64,000 nt of DNA from Archegozetes longisetosus (taxonomy: Eukaryota; Arthropoda; Arachnida; Sarcoptiformes; Trhypochthoniidae): the NCBI GenBank assembly GCA_018873245.2, contig JAEMBT020000006.1, forward strand, positions 1,739,855-1,803,854. The letters run 5' to 3'. Shown one piece after another: positions 59,401 to 64,000 of the stretch; positions within the stretch are counted from its first letter, which is position 1, and each line of letters opens with the position of its first letter. The position numbers and the translations under genes are program-made. The notes below the pieces were generated by a model, which had not been told where the DNA came from, made no database searches, and was given only the letters and a program-made list of their open reading frames with translations.

Positions 59401-62400
59401 TCAATACAACAAAGTGAAGCCAAACCATTAACTTTGAAATATTTAGCTACGAGTACTGTTTATTTAATGGCAACACAACTAATGATATATGACTTAAGAT
59501 GAACAATGGTTAAGTCTTCATTCTGAAAATGTTGTCAATTATTTGGGCTTTTTTGCTACCAGGTTACTTAAAACAAAGTTATGATCAGAACAAATTTTTC
59601 AACTAGAAAAGTTTGAGATTAATGTATTTTACTAGTACTAAGATTAAAAAAAATTTTGTGAGATCCATAAAGTTAATTAGATTAATCTTTTGCTTTTCAT
59701 ATAAAGATAGTAATACTTTCGACCGAGTTTTTAATCATACTTCAAATCGAATTCTAAATTAATGGTTTAAATTTGTATTGATGTAGGCGTTGGCATAATT
59801 CTGATAACAGTGAGTGGAATCGCATGGAGGTTGACATCAAGTGGTCCGTCATGGAGATCCATATTAGGCCTTCATGAGCTCCATCAACAACAATCTATGT
59901 GTAATGGTAGCTCAATCAACGAGGCGTCGCGTCGTTTCGTACCACGAGTCCCGGCGCCTTATGGCCGGACGGGAACTCATCATCACCCGTACGGAGCGAT
60001 GTTTTATCCTGAATTCCAGTATCGACCTCCGCCGCCATCATATCAGGCATCGATGCAAGAGTATAGGTTAAGACTATTACTTCTTGACCGATCCTCTTCA
60101 CACCCTCAGTCTACCTCATTGTCTCCAGTTTCGCCACCGCCAACTTATAGAAGCTCTGCTGCTTCGAGTCTGACCGGTAATTATTCTTATCAATTCTTAG
60201 TCCAATTTTGATTTATTTTTCCCTTTAACCAAAATTTTCATCTTGCATGCGGTAATAAAAATACCTTCCTTTTTTCAAGCAGTAGTATTCTCTGTCAATT
60301 AAATATTCTCTAATTATTTTATCAACTTTTAATCTAATTTTAACAAAACTGTGGGCTTTTTATCGAACTATATAGTTGATATTGTTGCAGGTCACGTTTA
60401 GCAAAATTACTTTTTTAAGTTAAGTTGAGTGAACATTTCAAATTCCTTAATCTTAAGCTTAAAAATAGTAACATTTAACGTAATTTAAAGCTGAGTTGAA
60501 ATTTAATCTAAATGTGAATATCATTTGAATATCAATTACAGTTGGATATAAAAGCAAAATTGTCTCAAATTTTTGGTTTTGTCTAAATATCTGGTGTGCG
60601 ATAAAATACTTTTTTTTCTATATTCTCAAAACAAAGAAGTTTTCTTTGAACTAAATATTTGGTAATCTTAGAGCCATAAAAATTGAATTTTGCTAGGCAT
60701 TATAAGTAATAGTCTAAAGGGTGCGATCTTTTGATTAATCTGTTCATAAAATAATAATGAACTCGGATTTTGTCCATTCATAGAGTTGTTCACTCGCTCT
60801 TATCTATTCTCTATTTCTTACTAAGTTTGTTGTTCCGCTCCAACTAAGATCTTGATCCGCATTCTTTCAAATTAGATTATACCCACATTTGTTTCTGGTC
60901 TTTCTTTCAGAGATTATTTTCCTTCAATTATGTATAATAGAAATCTAATTAGATTTTAGCTAAGTCTCTAACTAAAAACTGATTTTCGTAGCATTACCAA
61001 AATATCCGATAATTACTTTTTGAATAATTGGCACAACCCTTAAAAGGACACAAAGTTTTCCTTGAAAAAACTTTTGCCAAACTATTTATTCTCCAAACTC
61101 CTAGTATTGAAGAGCTTATTGGCTAAACTGATGGCTGAGAACAATGTGTCAGATGTTATCCCAATAATACTTCTTGAATAAAGTGTTATCGTTAGGAAAG
61201 AAGAGTATTTTTATCTTATTTTCAACTCTCGGCGGTCAACATCGTCGACATTGATCGAAGAGACGCACAACTTTCACTGCATATGGTTTATTTTGTTTGT
61301 AAATAATACCAAAACAGTTGATTGAAAAAATAATTTGCAACCGAGCAAAAATAGCATTGATCAACATCACATTTAATAACGACCTACACTCTAACTTCAA
61401 ATATCTTGTGCAATATAAGTCAGTAGTTAATTGGCTTATTGTTACGAAAGCCGGATTTAAACTTAATAATTGTGACATTTGGAGAAATGAGAGCGTGAGC
61501 TAATCAATGAGGATCACGCTTCTCGTAAGCTTGTATCATATTTTATTAGGTTTTTTATATTATATTAAAAAAAACTTATATTAGTTTCTCGAGTATTGAA
61601 GCAATTTCGTAGAAATAGTGCACGAGACTCAAGTGTGCCATAAAATTCTTGTTTAATGCTCGTAAAAATAACTGATTTTCAACCAAATTATTATCTCCTT
61701 TTAAATGGAAGAGCGAAACTATTTCTAATTTAGTTTTTTTCATGCATAACTTTAAATTGCCTCCAACAACACTTATTTGATTTATTACTTTGACTTTCCC
61801 TCTCAATAAGACGAGACAATATCTTATCTTCAGTACGGCATCACATTCACATAGAACTCAGGCAATCATTTGAAATCTCGAACAACTGACTCAAAGTCTG
61901 ACACAAGGTTTCGATGTCTTTCAATCTGATTATTGGATATCTGAAGTTTAAGTGTGATTCAATGTTAGCATTTATGCAGCTATAAATACTTATTATTATT
62001 GAAGGCTTCGAGGTTCATACTCCGACGCAATATTGACCACAGCAGGAGATCTAACTTTATTTGCCAGTATTTACTCGATATTCTTATCGAAAAGTATATT
62101 CTGTGAACTAATTTTTTTACAATAGAGTTGAGGTCAGGAAATGTGTTAGTATTTAATTTAAAAAACTCATATTTTGTAGCTCACAATGGCTAGAAATCAA
62201 TAAAACTTTATATAACAAACAGAGAACTCCTCTTTTCGTACTATGAAAAGAATTTAAAGTTCAATCTATTTTTGAAATCATTATCACGACTAAGCGCTTA
62301 AATATTGCACAGATTCAGATCTAAGCAGCATTTGAAAGAGTAATCTTTTCATTCATTTCAAAGTTTGAAGTGTTCACTCATTTTCATCAGTTTATACGCG

Positions 62401-64000
62401 GTAAAGAAAGAGTTCAATCGATAAAAAACTTCAAGTTTTCAAATAGAGTTATGATTATCTTAGGAAGAATAGCACCAGAAAAGATGTCTAACCTTTAACT
62501 GTCTGTAATTTACTTATCACTTATGATTCAACTTTTTTCTCTTCCTTTACTTGTTTCTAAGCGCTTATCTATCAGCTGATCATTAGTCTTCTTCCGTTTG
62601 CTATTTCTATATTAACTAACATTTATTCCTACTCGACATATAATCTTGAAAAACAGAGTAACTAATGGTGAGGTTATGTGATGCTATTGCGATTATGCCA
62701 ATTATTTATGATTCGCCCACATCCATACCCATCAGATATAAAAACCTACTATTTTACGCAATTAAAAAATATCGTATACATCCTAATGTTCTTATTGCGT
62801 GCAAAAGTAGTTATTGCAAAACTTCAATATCTTTTCTTATACTCAATAAAAGTATGAAAGAAACGTTACATAACTTTATAATCAAAAGCAAATATACTTT
62901 ACAGGGATCACATTAAATAGCACTTTTGTTGCGCGTCAGACGATCTCTTGATTACAAAGTCAATCAGTTTCTAACTTATTCTCTTCTTTATTTCTATACA
63001 ATCGCAAACTAATCATATTATTAATAATAGATTTTGTGAGAAAAAAAGTTGCCTCAAATCATGCAATAAGCTTATCCTTTTTTCTAGTTTCCCATTTTTG
63101 TCTCTGAACTTCATTCAAATCCATAAAGACATAAAAACTTGATTCTCGTTCTTACTTGAAGCAGCGCTGCATTCATAACAATAAACTCTTAAGTTCTCAT
63201 GCAATCCATAATATATAAGAGAAGATGAAATTTTTTGAAAGCATTTCAATGGCGTATACTCTAAAATAGATGAACACATAAAAAATTCATAAATTTCTCA
63301 TACAACTTGAGGGGATGTGAAAATAACTAAAATTTGAGTTTTCAATATAACTGCTAATTTACGACCAACTCTTAACGAACATTAATTTAATCAAAAAGTA
63401 TGCTGTATGAGACGAACTGCGGTTTCTAGCAAATTATTCAATAGTATATACTTTAAAATAGAAATCAAATACTCACATCTCTTATCTTAAAACTGAGTCA
63501 ACACGAAGATAACTAAACTTGAATCTAAATTAATAAATACTTTCTAATGAAAAACTACTAACAACTATTTAACTGACTATCAATGCATAGCTAACTAGAC
63601 TTACAAGTAGCTAACAAATAATTAATGACTATCTATTTAACGTGAACCATAGGTACGCTGACGCGTCAGTCACAATGTAATACAATCCAACGCGCGCCAA
63701 GTCGTCCACCAAGTTATCGGGCAGCAGGTGATGGTCACCAACATGTGTCATCAACACCATCGTACCAGTCGAGCACAACCCAAACAGTACCACAACCGCC
63801 ACCACCGCCATCAGTGACGGCAACACCGACACCAACACCAACAGCTGTATCATCAACTATGACAACTAGTCAGTCGCCATCTTTGCATTCAAACACTTTA
63901 CAGACCCATAACAAGCCACCACATCATTCATCACATCATGATATTAATCGAGTGACAATTCTTCAGACGACAAACACATCACAAGTTTGTACACCAAATG
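47430..64000 (+). CDS. PPxY-motif, two-helix membrane protein of unknown family (C-terminus beyond the right edge)
   Basis: Three exons seen: 47430-49015, 59787-60176 and 63653-64000 (open at the edge), about 774 residues. The first 480 or so are low complexity, rich in Ser, Asn, Thr and Gln, with a conserved-looking island SVVKHIGVFYSDLCDVIKAM. A proline-rich stretch and CLSCNG follow. Two hydrophobic helices come next, WFILLIAFIGLLCAIIGTI and LTLALLMIG|VGIILITVSG, joined by the short loop TTGREH. The remaining part is proline/tyrosine-rich. PPxY motifs at PPPPYS, PPPSYQA, PPPTYRS and RPPSYRA are the signature of partners of WW domains, such as Nedd4-type ubiquitin ligases. A single extra C in the C6 run 48645-48650 breaks the frame; without it the protein reads through. 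I do not recognise the family. An adaptor or substrate of Nedd4-like ligases, as with Ndfip or Commissureless, is inference. Confidence 0.85.
53521..53556. mobile_element. Possible end of a decayed hAT-type DNA transposon
   Basis: A GC-rich patch begins with CAG and reads GGCAGCTCGCGGGTCGGATC, similar in style to terminal sequences of hAT elements. No matching inverted end, target duplication or transposase was found nearby, so this is a weak call. Confidence 0.2.
58601..58616. repeat. Short (GA)n repeat
   Basis: Eight GA units inside the large intron of the PPxY gene. Confidence 0.9.
60177..63652 (+). other. 3.5 kb intron of the PPxY membrane protein gene
   Basis: It starts GTAATT after the phase-1 base of a Gly codon and ends AACCATAG. 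AT-rich; nothing beyond short chance frames was seen. Confidence 0.75.

Larger units (their letters stand above)
49016..59786 (+). other. 10.8 kb intron of the PPxY membrane protein gene
   Basis: It starts GTAAGT and ends TTGATGTAG, phase 1, and splits the second transmembrane helix. No protein-coding segment was recognised on either strand; the longest open frames (54935-55222, 55911-56234) have no motif and are within chance. It contains a GC-rich, hAT-end-like patch at 53521-53556 and a short AG repeat at 58601-58616. Confidence 0.75.

Overview
This window is nuclear DNA of a eukaryote, most probably an arthropod and plausibly a mite or other chelicerate. It is AT-rich, genes are split by GT-AG introns of about 50 bp up to 10.8 kb, and poly(A) signals and dinucleotide microsatellites are present. 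The TAF1 protein has arthropod-like motifs, and secreted astacins and F-box/LRR genes occur as in arachnids. The lineage is an inference from gene content only. There is no operon structure, CRISPR array or intact mobile element.

Layout. 1-6069 (-): 5' ten exons of TAF1, the largest TFIID subunit, running off the left edge inside its first bromodomain. 6070-11413: intergenic. 11414-19218 (+): a five-exon RASL11-type Ras-like GTPase with non-canonical catalytic motifs. 19219-23289: gene-free. About 23290-24040 (-): a decayed BTB-BACK (BTBD9-like) pseudogene. 24448-26201 (-): a five-exon type I membrane protein with hemopexin-like repeats. 27059-28250 and 28788-29834 (-): two tandem three-exon astacin metalloproteases. 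30537-32108 (+): an intronless F-box/leucine-rich-repeat gene, divergent from the second astacin. 32109-44600: gene-free. 47430-64000 (+): 5' part of a large gene for a two-helix membrane protein with several PPxY motifs, with a 10.8 kb intron cutting its second transmembrane helix; it runs off the right edge.

The genes form no common pathway. The tandem astacins and the neighbouring hemopexin-like gene, all on the minus strand, form a small cluster of secreted or surface genes, but co-function is not shown by the sequence.

Three reading-frame breaks, each of one base and each in a 5-6 base homopolymer, interrupt otherwise well conserved coding sequence (two in TAF1, one in the PPxY gene). 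Their shared character makes uncorrected homopolymer indels in the assembly the leading explanation. The most interesting biology is the PPxY membrane protein, the hemopexin-like receptor-like protein, the RASL11-type GTPase and the BTBD9-like pseudogene.
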